From NCBI RefSeq assembly GCF_037975245.1, contig NC_092578.1:19980821-20044820 (forward strand): DNA of 64,000 nucleotides, given 5' to 3'. Position 1 is the stretch's first letter. Every line of letters starts with the position of its first letter. This stretch comes from Apostichopus japonicus. Taxonomy: Eukaryota > Echinodermata > Holothuroidea > Aspidochirotida > Stichopodidae. The notes beneath the pieces were generated by a model, which was given only the letters and a program-made list of their open reading frames with translations, searched no databases and was not told the DNA's origin. The position numbers and the translations under genes are program-made. Positions 25,635 through 64,000 of the stretch are shown here, piece by piece.

Positions 25635-28600
25635 TGTTGTTTTTCAATCGTAAGAGTAGTCCCAGTAGTACAGTTGTAAGGTTACATGAAACTTCCAACA
25701 GTTCGATGGAAAACTGCTGCCAGTGTGCTCGGATGTTACATGGGGAAATCCCTTAAAGAAAACGGTGCAATACTACGGAAGTCATTACTTGCCATTCAAC
25801 AGTTACTGGACGTATATGGTTCCGCATAATTTTCATACTGTCAGAAATATTAAGGTGCGGTAGCTTATATCAACAGTAGTGATACGGGGAACCTGGGAGG
25901 AAATAAAGTATATTTTCCTCCCAAAAAGTTATTAGTTTACTTTTTTTTTAAAGGGTAAATGTCTCTTTGAAGCATAATGATTTGAGGATGAAAGCATGTA
26001 TATAAGCAAATATAAGTTTGATACCGATAAAGATTACTCGTTGATGAGATGGTTGTCAGACCATCTTAAACTGAAACATTATTAATTTATTCTCTCCTTT
26101 CGGTGAAGTTACCACTCAAAACGTTGATCTTTCTTTAAACGAATTATACGAGAATCGAAGAATGATAAAAACTTAGGTAAGTTTAAAAACGATGTTGATT
26201 GTCGGCTACCGTAGTCAACTTACAGCCTTCGCGTGGTGTACCAGTTACAAATCCTACGAGATTTTCTGGCAGGTTTTCAGGTACTATCAGCCCTATTTTC
26301 AAAGCCCGTGTATGAAAATTAAACGTCTGTCAAAACGTCTGTTAGAAAATTCTCTAATCAAAATGTATTAAATATAAAAATCATACCCTTAAAATATAAT
26401 TCTCACAAATTACGTTGTTTGCTGTAAGCAATATGCATGTTCCGTTAGGCTATAACTTAGGATATGAAATTCAGAATTTCGCGAAAGCAGTCACACGATA
26501 CTGTGTACTGTTACCTTGCCTTTCGGCCTAACGTTAGATAGCATCATTTTTGAGTGCGATTATGACGAATCCAATTATACAAAGTATGTGATTTATGCAT
26601 CACAGTTAAACAGAAACACTATTTTTAAAAGTTATATCAAAATCTTCTATTCCTAGAGGTTTCTGTTTGGTAAAAAAATAAATTACTGAGGAAGTAAGGC
26701 CTAGGCTAGCCTAACTTAAGCTAGGCTCCAGAGATTTTTGTTTTGAAAACTTCGTTTGAAACCACGTTATTCCAACAAAGGTTTTTTGGCATCATTGGCC
26801 TGATATGGCTTAGTTACGACAGATTTTTGTGCAGAAATATCCTATTTAAAATGGCTTTCTGATCACTAATTGCCTTGCTCAATGCATCTTTTGAACTTTG
26901 GCACCTGGTAGTGGTAATTATGTTAACTTTGCTTGGCCAGTGCATTGAAATGTTGCCATCATGTAGCCTAAGCCTTGTTTTTGGAAGGCAGTTGAGCAAT
27001 TTGCTTAAACTCACACTACCAACTAATGCAAAAGGCCAGTTTTGCAGCTCCTTGTCTTATTTTGTGCATGGTGTGTTGTGTTCGTTATCGTGACATTTTC
27101 ACCGTGGGGAAGGTTTCATTCACAGCTCATGGGCTGATGAGTGTTAAGTGCCCTTGGATGTCAATGAACTTTTAATCTCTGAGTAATATAAAGCATGCAG
27201 ACCAGTGTATAAATTTAAGAAATTTGAAGTGGTTGTCCCCAGGACAACCAGCTCACCAGTTTTTGGTTGTCCTGCTAAAATTTTGGTCGTCCTGTAAAGC
27301 TATATTAATTTATGTTCGGAAGAAAATACTTGTTTGGGACTCATAAGAAACTGTGAATGTTGAGCGATTTCATGGATTCTAGATCAAATGCTGTGTTTCT
27401 TTCCGCGCCCTTGCTGGATTTTATGTTCTAATAATGCTGACTGTAGCAAAGATTGTGTACATTAGTTAGGTACATGATGTTTTGCTGCAGGGCGTAACGA
27501 TACAATAACCATGTGGTAATCTGTAGGTGCGTCATAGTACTGGTCTAGTGTTTCAGTTTCAGTAATGTTATTATAGCGAAAAAAACTTTGCGTCCCAGGG
27601 ACGCAAGCCCCCGAAAAAGTTTGCGTCCTGTAAAAAAAAGCTTGCGTCCCGATCGAACTCCAATTACGTTTATTGTATGACCTACTGTACTAATACTAGT
27701 GTAGTATCACTGCCTACACTTTGTGAATGTTATACACAATATTATAGGGCAGATGGCTCAGTGTCTTAGCTTCGGTGTTTGACAGGGGCGGCCCGGTCCA
27801 CTCCTCCTTTCGCCCACCCTGCTGTTTTGAATTTTTTTACCCCCAGCCCCCTCCTTCATCCGCCCTTGTACTTCCCTACTCGCCAACTCTGTAGTAGCTC
27901 CATGCTTTGACCTTGCAGCGCTTCCAACAGCCAAACTCTTCAAAATCAATGTACCTACAGTGTGTATATCTCTCACTAAATTCCACACTGTACTACTGAA
28001 TTTACATAGGCCTGTTCGAACATCATTTTCAACTACACTTGCGCAAATCATCAAAACCTGATCCACATTTATCCTGGGTTCTTTGCAAACAATCATCTGT
28101 GCGAAAATTACAGTAGGCCTATGTGAATAGATTTTTACGCAATGTCGATTAAAAATCAAACTTCAATGTTCTAAAGTACAGAAGTTTACACACGAATGTT
28201 GCTCCAAAATAAACTTTACTGAAGCACGTGGTCAATTGAGCCGCGAAAAAGTTTGCAACAGAAACTACTGTAGTATGGATGCACATTTCACATTAGCAAC
28301 TCTTATTGCAGAGAAAAGAAACATACTGTGAGATAAAATATCCTTTCAGGATCAGATATGTAAGCTTCCCACAAAAGTCATAACATTTTCTGATCAAAAC
28401 AATGATTAAAATATTACGTGATAGTCTAGATCAGAAACAATTCAAGTGCATCTTCGTACCACCAGTGATTGTTGTCAAAATGTACGTTACAAATATGAGG
28501 CAAGGCCTAACGTTATGATATTTGAGTGCACACATATGATAGCCTTTACCACAAACTTTGTTATCTCTACACAAGGGAAAGTAAACGTTGCAAAATATTG

Positions 28601-29578
28601 TTGTTAAACAACTTACTTCGTGTTCATTGAGCACTGAAAATGCAAGAATGTTTGCAGACAATCGGTAGGGACTACTAGCCAATCAAATCACAGGAATCTT
28701 GGTAAAGCATCATTATCTATTTTTAGCATGAAAATCTCTGTAATGAAGTTTTGGTAACCCTGTACCTTGCAGTTGATTGTTATGATATATTTATTTTCAA
28801 ACAAATTCACTGATTTGTAGGAGTAGGAGAACTTTTGGGTCTTGACTGAAGAAGTTGTGGTTTTTTGAAAAGAAATAATGAAAGATGTCCTTCAAAAATG
28901 TGTTTTGTTATGTTTTCCGTTGACCTAGTTGTGAGTGTGTACTTCGTGTTCCTTTCTCAAAAAAAAAAAAAAATTGGTGGATGGGCGGGGTCTTTGCCCG
29001 TAGGGGTAAACCTGAACTCTGATTGGCCTTTGTTGACAAACGGACGGAACAGAAAATACCATGAATCTTGGTCTGAGTGGTCCATGTCAATGTGAGGGCA
29101 TGGCCTTCCTCATGCTACGTATATTATTTATTAGATGAAGGTGGAGTTTGGAATGAGTTTCCTCTTATGTGAAATGTCATTTTACGTTTTTGGTTTCATG
29201 CTTGTTTCCGTGTCTTTTTCCGTTATTTTCACGGAACATTAACCAGCCTTTTCGATAGTGTTTGGTTGTCCGCCGGGCAACCAGTACTTCACGATTTGAC
29301 AAGTTTTGGTTGTCCGGCAGGTAATTTGGTCGTCTCAGATGACCGGACGACCGCTAAATTTACACACTGCAGACAGCCTGGCAGGATATAAGTATTTAAG
29401 CATATAGTGAAATGGGTGTGCAACAGGATCAGTTTACTGTTTTCAAATGAAATCTTACTATTAAAGCTGCACTGTTATGGGATTTCATGTTATGAATTTG
29501 ATAATATAAAAATGGCTGCACATGGTAGTCTAAGGAGCATAACTTCTTTTTGAATTATTATATAGGAAGCATTTCAAA
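25635..29578. other. Divergent intergenic interval between SDR and PRPF40A
   Basis: No coding exon recognised. About 1.6 kb of host sequence follows the SDR start, then a 2.17-kb mobile element (27203-29369), then about 210 bp to the PRPF40A start. A 3' splice site-like TATTATATAG at 29565 sits 13 nt before the PRPF40A ATG, so that gene probably has a non-coding first exon further upstream. Confidence 0.55.
27203..29369. mobile_element. 2.17-kb non-autonomous DNA transposon with hairpin-bearing ends
   Basis: Left end CAGTGTATAAATTTA, right end (reverse complement) CAGTGTGTAAATTTA: 14 of 15 bases match. It is flanked on both sides by CAGAC (27198-27202 and 29370-29374), a possible 5-bp target duplication. 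Just inside each end lies a related module: GGTTGTCCCCAGGACAACC on the left and GGTTGTCCGCCGGGCAACC on the right, both imperfect hairpins, each followed by TTTTGGTTGTCC and then a TTTGGTCGTC phrase. No transposase frame seen. The superfamily is not assigned. Confidence 0.7.
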
Positions 29579-56110
<26,532 letters not shown>

Positions 56111-57120
56111 GCCTATCTCTGTGCATCTAGACAATCCTCATGTGGCTTGAACACCCATGACATATAACAATTGACTAACGGTGTTGAATGTCATTAGTTA
56201 CTGCCTGATGCATTTTCAGCAGAGCAGTTTGGCACTCCTCACTGGATACTAAACTACAAACATGGCTGTAGATATTCAAATGTGCATTGTTTCAAATTGT
56301 GTATGGCATTGGCTTTTCTACTTGGACACATTACACAACAGTTTAAATGATGTTCTTCCATACTAGACATACCTCCAGTCTTGGAGTACACAAGGCACAG
56401 AGATGCTCATCTTTTGGGAAACTTCTTCAGAAGTCTCGTTGGAAGTTCGATCTCAGCAGAATTTTTGTCTGTTCACTATTTCTTGGAAAATATTTCCTTT
56501 ATTAGCTGAAGAACCTCTAAGACTGGAAGATATCTGCAGAATGAGGAAGCGATAATGGAAGGTTGAATTGAAAATATCCAAGACTGGTTTTGTAGTTGAG
56601 ACACAAACATGGAACACAGCTCTCTTGAGCTTGTGTCTTGGCATAAATGAAAATTTGGTGTCTCTACCATGGTCAGTTGCAATGGAAAATGAAATGGGAG
56701 CATAAGTTTGGATTCACATGAACAGGGAAAAGAACATGTGTTGTTTCTTCATTAACAACTGATGATCAACATTCGTACTACATCACATTCATAATAATTT
56801 GAACCACAAAATATTTATTTATCAAGCTGAACCAATATTCAAGAGTTGAGAATAACATACAGTGATCAGGACATTTCATGTTTCATGTCATTTATTTATT
56901 GGAAAAGAACCATTCCAATTTTGTCAATTTCAATGTTTAACTCTGTCGGTCTTCAAGTCAAATGCATGTTCTACAACTAAACCAGCAAAGGTAACTTCCC
57001 TTCTCTAAACCAAGATGGATGATGCACTGTCCTTTTTCTAAGCCTGGATGATTTTACTTTCTCATTCCAAGGATTTGGTTCGTTTAGCTGAAATAAAATT
57101 GTGGTGAATCAAATGAAGAT
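56111..57120 (+). other. PRPF40A: PRPF40A 3' UTR
   Basis: About 1 kb after the TAG with no further exon. A canonical AATAAA at 57092-57097, followed by TGTGGTGAATC, is the likely polyadenylation signal. The UTR end is inferred from that hexamer. Confidence 0.6.
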
Positions 57121-57369
57121 AGAATACTTTTGAAAGTGAAAGCATTCTCCTTTTTTCTCTTTTATTGCATTTGTCAAGACTTTTCTTCACATTTATTTGT
57201 GTACATTTGATTTATTTTTGTATGAATTTTTCTTGGCATCTCTTTTATTTTTTATTTCTTAAGGTTGGACGAAGCTTTTTTTTTATAACATTTATATTTT
57301 GTTACTTATAGCAGCAGTAATTGCTATGAAAGTAGTTCCTATACAGTTCTCATTGTCCAACATGCGGTG

Positions 57370-57565
57370 CATGGCATCACTTTGTTATGATGTGGCTTCA
57401 CTTTACTATTGTGTGTTTTCACTTTACTGTTATGTGGCACCACATTGCTATTGTGTGGCATCACTTTACTATAGTGTTGCAACCATGTTATTATCATGTG
57501 GAACCACTTTTCTATTATGTATCACAATTTTATTAATATTGTGTGACTTCACTTTACTATTATGG
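57370..57565. repeat. Degenerate ~22-bp repeat
   Basis: Irregular units of the type GTGGCATCACTTTACTATT, eight or so, just downstream of the PRPF40A 3' UTR. Confidence 0.75.
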
Positions 57566-57591
57566 AGGGGGTGAGGAGGACCATTTGCAAT

Positions 57592-58570
57592 AACATACAC
57601 TTCAATAACATACAGACAGTGTGGTGCATATCCCTAACATAGAAGTGTACAGGTAACACCACAATAACATACAAAAAGTGTGGTGCATATCCCTAACATA
57701 GAAATGTAAAGGTAACACCACAATAACATACAAATGGTGTGATGCATATCCCTAAAATACAAATGTACAGGTAACACCACAATAACATACAAACAGTGTG
57801 GTGCATATCCCTAACATACAAATGTAAAGGTAACACCACAATAACATACAAACGGTGTGGTGCATAACCCTAACATACAAATGTAAAGGTAACACCACAA
57901 TAACATACAAACGGTGTGGTGCATGTCCCTAACATACAAATGTAAAGGTAACACCACAATAACATACAAACGGTGTGGTGCATATCCCTAACATAGAAAT
58001 GTACAGGTAACACCACATTAACATACAAACAGTGTGGTGCATATCCCTAACATACAAATGTAAAGGTAACACCACAATAACATACAAACGGTGTGGTGCA
58101 TATCCCTAACATACAAATGTAAAGGTAACACCACAATAACATACAAACAGTGTGGTGCATATCCCTAACATACAAATGTAAAGGTAACACCACAATAACA
58201 TACAAACGGTGTGGTGCATATCCCTAACATAGAAATGTACAGGTAACACCACATTAACATACAAACGGTGTGGTGCATATCCCTAAAATACAAATGTACA
58301 GGTAACACCACAATAACATACAAATGGTGTGATGCATGTCCCTAACATACAAATGTACATATAACACCACATTAACATACAGACGGTGTGGAGCATATCC
58401 CTAACATACAAATGTACAACATATACTTCAATAACATACAAACGGTGTGGTGCATATCCCTAAAATACATATGTACAGGTAACACCACAATAACATTCAA
58501 ACGGTGTGATGCATATCCCTAAAATACAAATGTAAGGGTAACACCACAATAACATACAAGCAATATGGTG
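57592..58570. repeat. 59-bp minisatellite, about 16 copies
   Basis: Units AATAACATACAAACGGTGTG, GTGCATATCCCTAACATACA, AATGTAAAGGTAACACCAC, 59 bp, intergenic. Confidence 0.97.
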
Positions 58571-60718
58571 CAAAACAAAATGTTTTAGTCCAACACCGAT
58601 AATTGTGTCTCACACATAGGAGGAGGGGAGGATATAGTTTTTCCCCTTTTTTGTTTATATAAGGTGGCTTAGATTCAAATGGTGATACATTTGGCAAACT
58701 TTGAACTGATTATATGTTTAGGAATTCTCATTCTTATTTATTTCTCTTTTTCTCTATTGTTTTGGGGGGGGGAAGGCAGTGGTATGGCGCCCCTGCTGGT
58801 ACCCAGGGCGGAGTGCGCCTTGTAGTAGTATGCCTCTGTTTATAAGGGTGTTTCACATTCTGAAATGAGAATTTCCGAAAAAATGATTTGTTCTAATTAC
58901 TGAGGCCCACATCTGTGTGGCTGCTATCATTAATGTTAATGGAGATGGATTTTTGTGCCCACAAAGGATATTATAACATGGGCAGTCTGGAAGGCCTTTA
59001 AACAATGCTGTTTGAAGAAAAGTTAGTGTTCCGAGGCTGCCCAAATTTTTCAACAACTTTTGCCGAAGTTTGAATCCCTGAAATTTTGTGACATCGAAAA
59101 AAGGCTGGCAATTTTTTTTTTATCTTGCGCTGTTTCCATTATGTGTCGAAATATTCAGGCAAGAGTCTTTGACGATTCGGGTAAGAATCGGGAACGCTGG
59201 GTAAGATTCGAAGACATTCGGGGGGGGGGGGGGAGGGGGTGGAATCTGCTATGGTTTCACAGGTTTAATGCTTTTTTCCCCTTTCATATGCAATCGTTTG
59301 AAGTTTTCGCTTATTGTCCGGTCGTTCCTAGCGCGAATCGATGCGGTTAAGTCGAGTTTGATACCAAAATATTCTGATAAAGTTTTCCCAAAATGTGGAT
59401 TTACCATAAATTATTTGATCACCTGTTGAGAGATGATTTCTGTGAACTGTCTTAGTAGACGATTCTTGTAAAGAGTCGCCTCCAAAGATAGGGAGGCTCG
59501 AGTATATCATTTACATTTCAAAATAGAGTTGAATACTCCCTTGAACTGTGGATGGCCAGCTCCATAAATTAATTGATTAGCACAGCTATTAGCGCTTGCA
59601 CAAACAGCTGCCCACGGCCGTAAGAAATCCAAGCTCAGTGGAGAAAGTATCAGCTATTATACGTAGAGAGCCAATAGAGCATTAATTACACAAGTAATAA
59701 TAACGAGGTTTTTTGTTACTTTTGAATGTCGTTTTGTTATTATGTTGTCAATATGACCATTTGACTCGGTAAAACGCGTCCTTTTGGTCTGACCAGACAA
59801 AATCAAACCAGAATATATAGAAAAAAAAACAGGCACTTACGGGAAAGAGGCAGGCATTAGCACCAGAAACGATCTCATGGCTGTACGGTAATAAGCTGGC
59901 AACGGTCTATTCCACATACACGATCAGTACCTCGAATAACTACTCCCGAAGACCGGGGGACCAATACTACAGTCGCAACATACAATCAACTAAACAGGAA
60001 TATTACTGTTATATTACGTTCGTGTCAAAATACTTCCCTTTAGGTAGGGTGTGTTATCAGAAGATATATAGTTAACGCTATTAATGTAAGGTTAAGTAAG
60101 CTCGCCCCAAACACCGTGTAAATCATACCCATTATAATTGCGCTAAATCATACCCATTATAATTGCGCAGAAAGCGAGAACTCGTGAGTAACATATGGTA
60201 CAGTCGCCAATGGCAACAGTATGCAGCCGACAAAGTCAGAAATAGCTTAATTCACGGCAAAAATATTAGTCAATGTTCTTGGGGGTTAGTATAGGACAGC
60301 AAAGAAACCAGAGAAAATAGGCAGTAGAACAGTGCAACAAGAAAACGTTAAGTCGGGTCGTTGAAAATTACTGTCATATCAATTGAAAAGTATTCGTTTT
60401 TGTCAAATCCTGATGGCGACAGTGCTAGGCTGGTGCATTGAATTGCATTCACTGCCATGATAAAGACTGAAGCGATAAAGAGAGGGATATAGAAGACTTA
60501 GAATACGAACGTCCATGCGCTATGAATAAATGTGCAGCAATGTAGGGCTCTGTATGCTACAGTCACATCAATAACAAATTAAAGATGCGTATTTGCTAAT
60601 TTGCAGTGCGTATTGCAAGATCTGTATCTTGTTTGTTTGTAGGTTACTTCCAATCAGAGACCGTACAAATGGCAGTCTATGGTGTTATCAATATTACAAT
60701 AATTACATTCTCTAACAG
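58571..60718. other. Intergenic, no gene seen
   Basis: No coding exon recognised on either strand. G-runs at 58760-58775 and 59220-59237, and text such as GCGCCCCTGCTGGTACCC (58789), suggest old mobile-element debris. A short 25-bp direct duplication (AATCATACCCATTATAATTG) lies at 60121 and 60146. Confidence 0.45.
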
Positions 60719-61447
60719 CAGGCGCGTATCCAGGATTTTCTAACCCGGGGGGCGCGAAATACTATCTAAGCGGAGCGCCACCATCGGTTGGCGCGCAGCG
60801 TACAAGAAAATTTCTGGTTTTGATACCACCCAGATCACCGGAAATGGCACTTCTCAGGCTTGAAATAAACAACCAGATGTACACTTTTCGCCTGAGAACC
60901 AAGTATTTCCCAATAGTTTTTTTCCATCCATAACCTTTTTGAAGATTGTCACCAGTCACAAAACATGTTCGACCTCATCGCATCTCCCGTGGATCATTGC
61001 TTTTGAATAGGTGATTCTACGTCGCGGCACACAATATCCGTCAGCCCCACTTTTCAAGGTTTTAAGCCCATTATTTGTCCAGAATTTGAAAATTCACGTT
61101 TCTCGTGAATAAACTCACCTCAATACCCTAACGTTGCACAAAATTTCATCTATGGACAAACAATATAGAAAAATCTGCTTCAACCCTAACAGACCGGTCA
61201 AAATTGCACGAGTAGAGGGAACTGTGATGAAGAATGTTGGTCAGAAATTTTCGAAAATTCAGACACAGTTAATTTCTTGGTGTACAAATATTAAAACCTC
61301 TTATAACGGCTATTATCAAACTTCGTTGAAAGAAATGAAAAATTAGCAGATATTTCCGAAACCGAACACTACACACATAGACGTAGGAGGCTGGGGGGGG
61401 GCTACAGCCCCTAATTCGCCATTACTAATGTAAAAGAGAGTTCCGAC

Positions 61448-62100
61448 CAAGGGCGGCGGAAGCACTTTTAATTAACCTGGGGGGGGGGGGCACCGGCATC
61501 AAAGGGCACTTTGCAGAAATTCGATTGGACTGATGCAGCCTTACATTTAGTACCCTTTATAACTTTTATTGTATTTTCTTATTTGCGAATACACATCACT
61601 CCATCAACGACCCCCCCCCCCCCCAAGGAAAATGTGCATACTAGCACTACAATATCCAATTTGCAAATTGGGAAACAAGGAACAAGTTTTCTTTTGAGAC
61701 AAAATGAGGTGAAATCATGCTAGTTGCTAATGTAGGAATCTTCCGAATTAGAGTTTATTTCTTGTTAATATCTTAACACATTTTTTCCATTCGAAGTAGC
61801 TTTGAGTTTGACCCACAGAAATTCATTAAAAGTGAGGGGCCTAGCTAGGATTTGCAAAGTATATGCACGACTATCTGAGCGGAGCGCCACCATCAGTTGG
61901 CGCGGAGCGTGCAAGAAAATTTTTGGTTTTACAAACCCCTCAGATGTCCGGAAACGGCCCTTCCCGAGTGTGCATTCTGGTTCCCTGGCCTCTTGCTAAC
62001 TTGAGACACCTCAATTTTTATATAGAAAAAGGGCACATTTTTAACCTGAGGAAAAGTGGGGGCACGTGCCCCCTGTGCCTCCCCGGTTCCGCCGCCCTTG
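61448..62100. mobile_element. Nested 650-bp element with CAAGGGCGGCGGAA ends
   Basis: Left CAAGGGCGGCGGAAG and right (reverse complement) CAAGGGCGGCGGAAC: 14 bases match. Flanks GTTCCGAC and GTTTGACA are at best a decayed duplication. Contains one copy of the GCGCCACCATCAGTTGGCGC core near 61886. Confidence 0.6.
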
Positions 62101-62339
62101 GTTTGACATAATTGGACCTCCATGCTTTTTCTCCATCTACATAAGACATTTCGTCGTTTACATTAGCATCCCGCGGTATACTGCGCAACTTTCACGGGCA
62201 AGTCGGACAATTTTGAGGTTGTTCATCCTGGAACGCCATTTTCATGCTCACTGATATGATGTCATATCTACTGGTTGCTTTACAAATTCAAACAGGCTCG
62301 TAGCGAGGAATTTGCCAAGGGAGGGATGAAGCATGTAGG

Positions 62340-62525
62340 CAAATTATCTAAGCGTAGCGCCATCATGAGTTGGCGCGAAGCGTACAAGAAAATTTTGTCC
62401 GAAAATGCCTCCCAGATCGCTGGAAATGGCACTACCCACGACCATTTGTTGGCGCGAAGCGTACAAGCAAATTTTGGCCGAAAATCCCTCCCAGATCGCT
62501 GGAAATGACACTTCCCAGGCCTTGT
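62340..62525. repeat. Two tandem copies of the GCGCCA...TGGCGC core module
   Basis: TTGGCGCGAAGCGTACAAG followed by AAATTTT.GYCCGAAAAT and CCTCCCAGATCGCTGGAAAT occurs twice, about 80 bp apart. Other copies lie near 10893, 60770 and 61880. Confidence 0.8.
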
Positions 62526-63173
62526 AAGTTGCATCTAAGCACTTTCTATTTTGAAATTGCTAGCGATGTCATAACAAATAATGCTGAAGGAGGGGGGGGG
62601 GCGGTCGCCCCTTCCCGAAATGCGTCATGTTCCCCGACGACACGCTCGAGTTCGAGACCAGCCACAGTTGGTTTCATAGCACAATTTTAAGGCGTATATA
62701 CACACACACGCGTTATGACAGACCATATATAGTATATATATATATAGATCATGAGTGAGAGAGGAAAAATGGAAACGTTAAAAATGGAGTTGTCGGTGTA
62801 AGGGGTAGGGTGAGGCACACGCCCCTTCCGAAATCCTTGATCCGTCACTGGCTACCCTATGTATATAATAGGGATCAGCGCTGTAATGATGTTACTGTTC
62901 CTCTTTTTCTTCCCGGTGTCTTGGCGTTTACTAGCTTCTACTCTCTACTTTTCTTCTTTTTCTCTCTTTCTTCCTTTTCTTTTCTTTTCCCTTCCTTCCT
63001 CTTCTTCTCCCTCCCCCCTCTTTTTCCTTTTTTCTTCTCTTTTTTTTTCTCTCCTCTTTTTCTTACCCGGGGGGCGCGCGCCCCCAACGCCCCCCCCTGG
63101 ATACGCACCTGATAACAATTAAGAAAAAACTTGTTCTCAGTTTGGAAAACAAAGCAGAGAGGGTCCTACACAG

Positions 63174-63803
63174 GGGTGTTACTAAAACGAATGACAATTG
63201 CGTTACACATAACGAATGACAATATGTTGTACACACTAAAAAATTGCGTTGACTAAAACGAATGACAGTAATGACAGAACAGACATTTGCTTCAACCGGA
63301 TATCACAGTTCAGACTTCGTGGGCATCTAGATTTAGTAAAGTACGGACAAGATAAACACGCACCTTATAGTAAGCGAAATTGTAAGTCTGATTTAAAAAA
63401 AAAAAAAATAACGTCATTTTTCCGATATTAATTGTTAGAAACTAACAATACTATAATCTTGAAACGGCTTCAGATATATTTCTATATAAATCTACAGAGG
63501 TAAAAAGCACAGCACTCATTCTCACACACAAACTTTCCCTGTGGTTTCTATCCGTAAATTACACCAAAACCCTGCAACCACGTAACATGCGATTTTCCTC
63601 AAATCATTTTTGCGCAGAAAACCAATAACCGCATTTACTCCTCTCCGTTAATCATTCTATCTCCACTCAACACTGTCCTTCGTTGTCCTTCGTTGTCCTT
63701 CGTTGTCATTCGTTGTCATTCGCTGTCATTCGCAAATGATAATTAACCCTGTACAAAGTCAATTGTCATCGGTCATTCGCTGTCATTCGTTTTAGTTTGT
63801 CCC
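63174..63803. mobile_element. 630-bp non-autonomous DNA transposon with perfect 8-bp target duplication
   Basis: Flanked by identical CTACACAG at 63166-63173 and 63804-63811. Terminal inverted repeats of 23 bp: GGGTGTTACTAAAACGAATG on the left and GGGACAAACTAAAACGAATG (reverse complement) on the right, each followed by ACA, differing only at positions 4-7. Subterminal GAATGACA on the left and many TGTCATTCG/TGTCCTTCG copies on the right (63670-63725, 63770-63790). No coding frame. An 8-bp duplication with GGG ends fits hAT-, P- or Merlin-like superfamilies; not resolved. Confidence 0.9.
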
Positions 63804-63966
63804 CTACACAGTTCCTACCAGTGTGTATTATTTCTCTTTTCCATTTAAACTAAAAATAGCACAGAACATACATGCATGCCAATTACTGTCTCACTTGCTT
63901 GGTAGTTCTTTCTGCTGTTCTGTAATTAGTCTGCTAATTGACTGATGACGATTAAACTACGTATAC

Positions 63967-64000
63967 AGGGGCGGCGATTTTTTCAAATAGGGGGGGGGGG
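63967..64000. mobile_element. Left end of another element, cut by the window edge
   Basis: CAGGGGCGGCGATTTTTTCA then a G-run: the same style of terminus as the hAT-type elements in this window. The right end is outside. Confidence 0.45.

Larger units (their letters stand above)
60719..63111. mobile_element. Composite DNA transposon, 2.4 kb, with a nested element
   Basis: Left end CAGGCGCGTATCCAGG, right end (reverse complement) CAGGTGCGTATCCAGG: 15 of 16 match. Both ends then have CCCGGGGGGCGCG-like text. Flanks TCTAACAG and ATAACAAT share only TAACA, so a target duplication is not convincing. The interior holds copies of the GCGCCACCATCAGTTGGCGC core, a long pyrimidine tract (62935-63065) and the nested element at 61448-62100. 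No transposase frame seen. Confidence 0.65.

Noticed and set aside
27782-27872. Possible tiny element with CAGGGGCGGC and CAAGGGCGGAT ends
   Set aside because: Short, ends only loosely matched, and flanks show no duplication.
27758-28159. 133-residue minus-strand frame
   Set aside because: Lies inside the 2.17-kb transposon; no recognisable domain or splice context.
60711-63119. Clean target duplication for the 2.4-kb composite element
   Set aside because: TCTAACAG and ATAACAAT share only TAACA out of register; kept as an element on its ends alone.
62810-63122. Phe/Leu/Ser-rich hydrophobic frames
   Set aside because: Translation of a long pyrimidine tract at the end of a transposon.

Overview
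The window is nuclear DNA of an animal. It holds spliced genes with GT-AG introns, 3' untranslated regions with AATAAA signals, abundant minisatellites and non-autonomous DNA transposons. I read four protein genes by splicing exons by eye and checking that phases join. The protein content, the intron style, repeated TAGGCCTA-type motifs and hAT-like termini starting CAGTGGCGGA suggest a marine invertebrate deuterostome, perhaps an echinoderm. That placement is inference; the gene calls are firmer.

Layout. (1) 1-7408, minus strand: the N-terminal half of a peroxisomal carnitine O-octanoyltransferase-like gene (CROT), six coding exons, running off the left edge. (2) 10507-17353, plus strand: a complete eight-exon OVCA2/FSH-type serine hydrolase, 229 aa. 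(3) 18901-25634, minus strand: a complete nine-exon classical short-chain dehydrogenase/reductase, 260 aa. (4) 29579-56110, plus strand: a complete 24-exon PRPF40A (yeast Prp40) splicing factor, 1019 aa, with two WW domains, an FF-repeat array, an RS/K-rich tail and a tandemly duplicated terminal exon. (5) 57.1-64 kb: no gene seen, but a 59-bp minisatellite and a nest of DNA transposons. CROT/OVCA2 and SDR/PRPF40A are head-to-head pairs; OVCA2/SDR are tail-to-tail.

Two things stand out. First, minisatellites (unit sizes 22 to 174 bp) cover roughly a fifth of the window by hand estimate. At least four are built from a splice junction: 75 bp x 22 copies carry a CROT 3' splice site, and 55 bp x 31, 54 bp x 3 and 174 bp x 3 carry PRPF40A 5' splice sites. 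The real exon is therefore flanked by up to dozens of decoy splice sites. Second, PRPF40A has two consecutive versions of its last exon, 96 nt apart. They differ mostly at synonymous positions and give two alternative C-termini.

The transposons include a 630-bp element with a perfect 8-bp target duplication and subterminal TGTCATTCG arrays (plus a truncated second copy), a 380-bp hAT-type MITE, a 2.17-kb element with hairpin-bearing ends in the SDR/PRPF40A promoter interval, and a nested pair at 60.7-63.1 kb. I saw no rRNA, tRNA or CRISPR. Long open frames inside the tandem arrays are by-products of periodicity, not genes.
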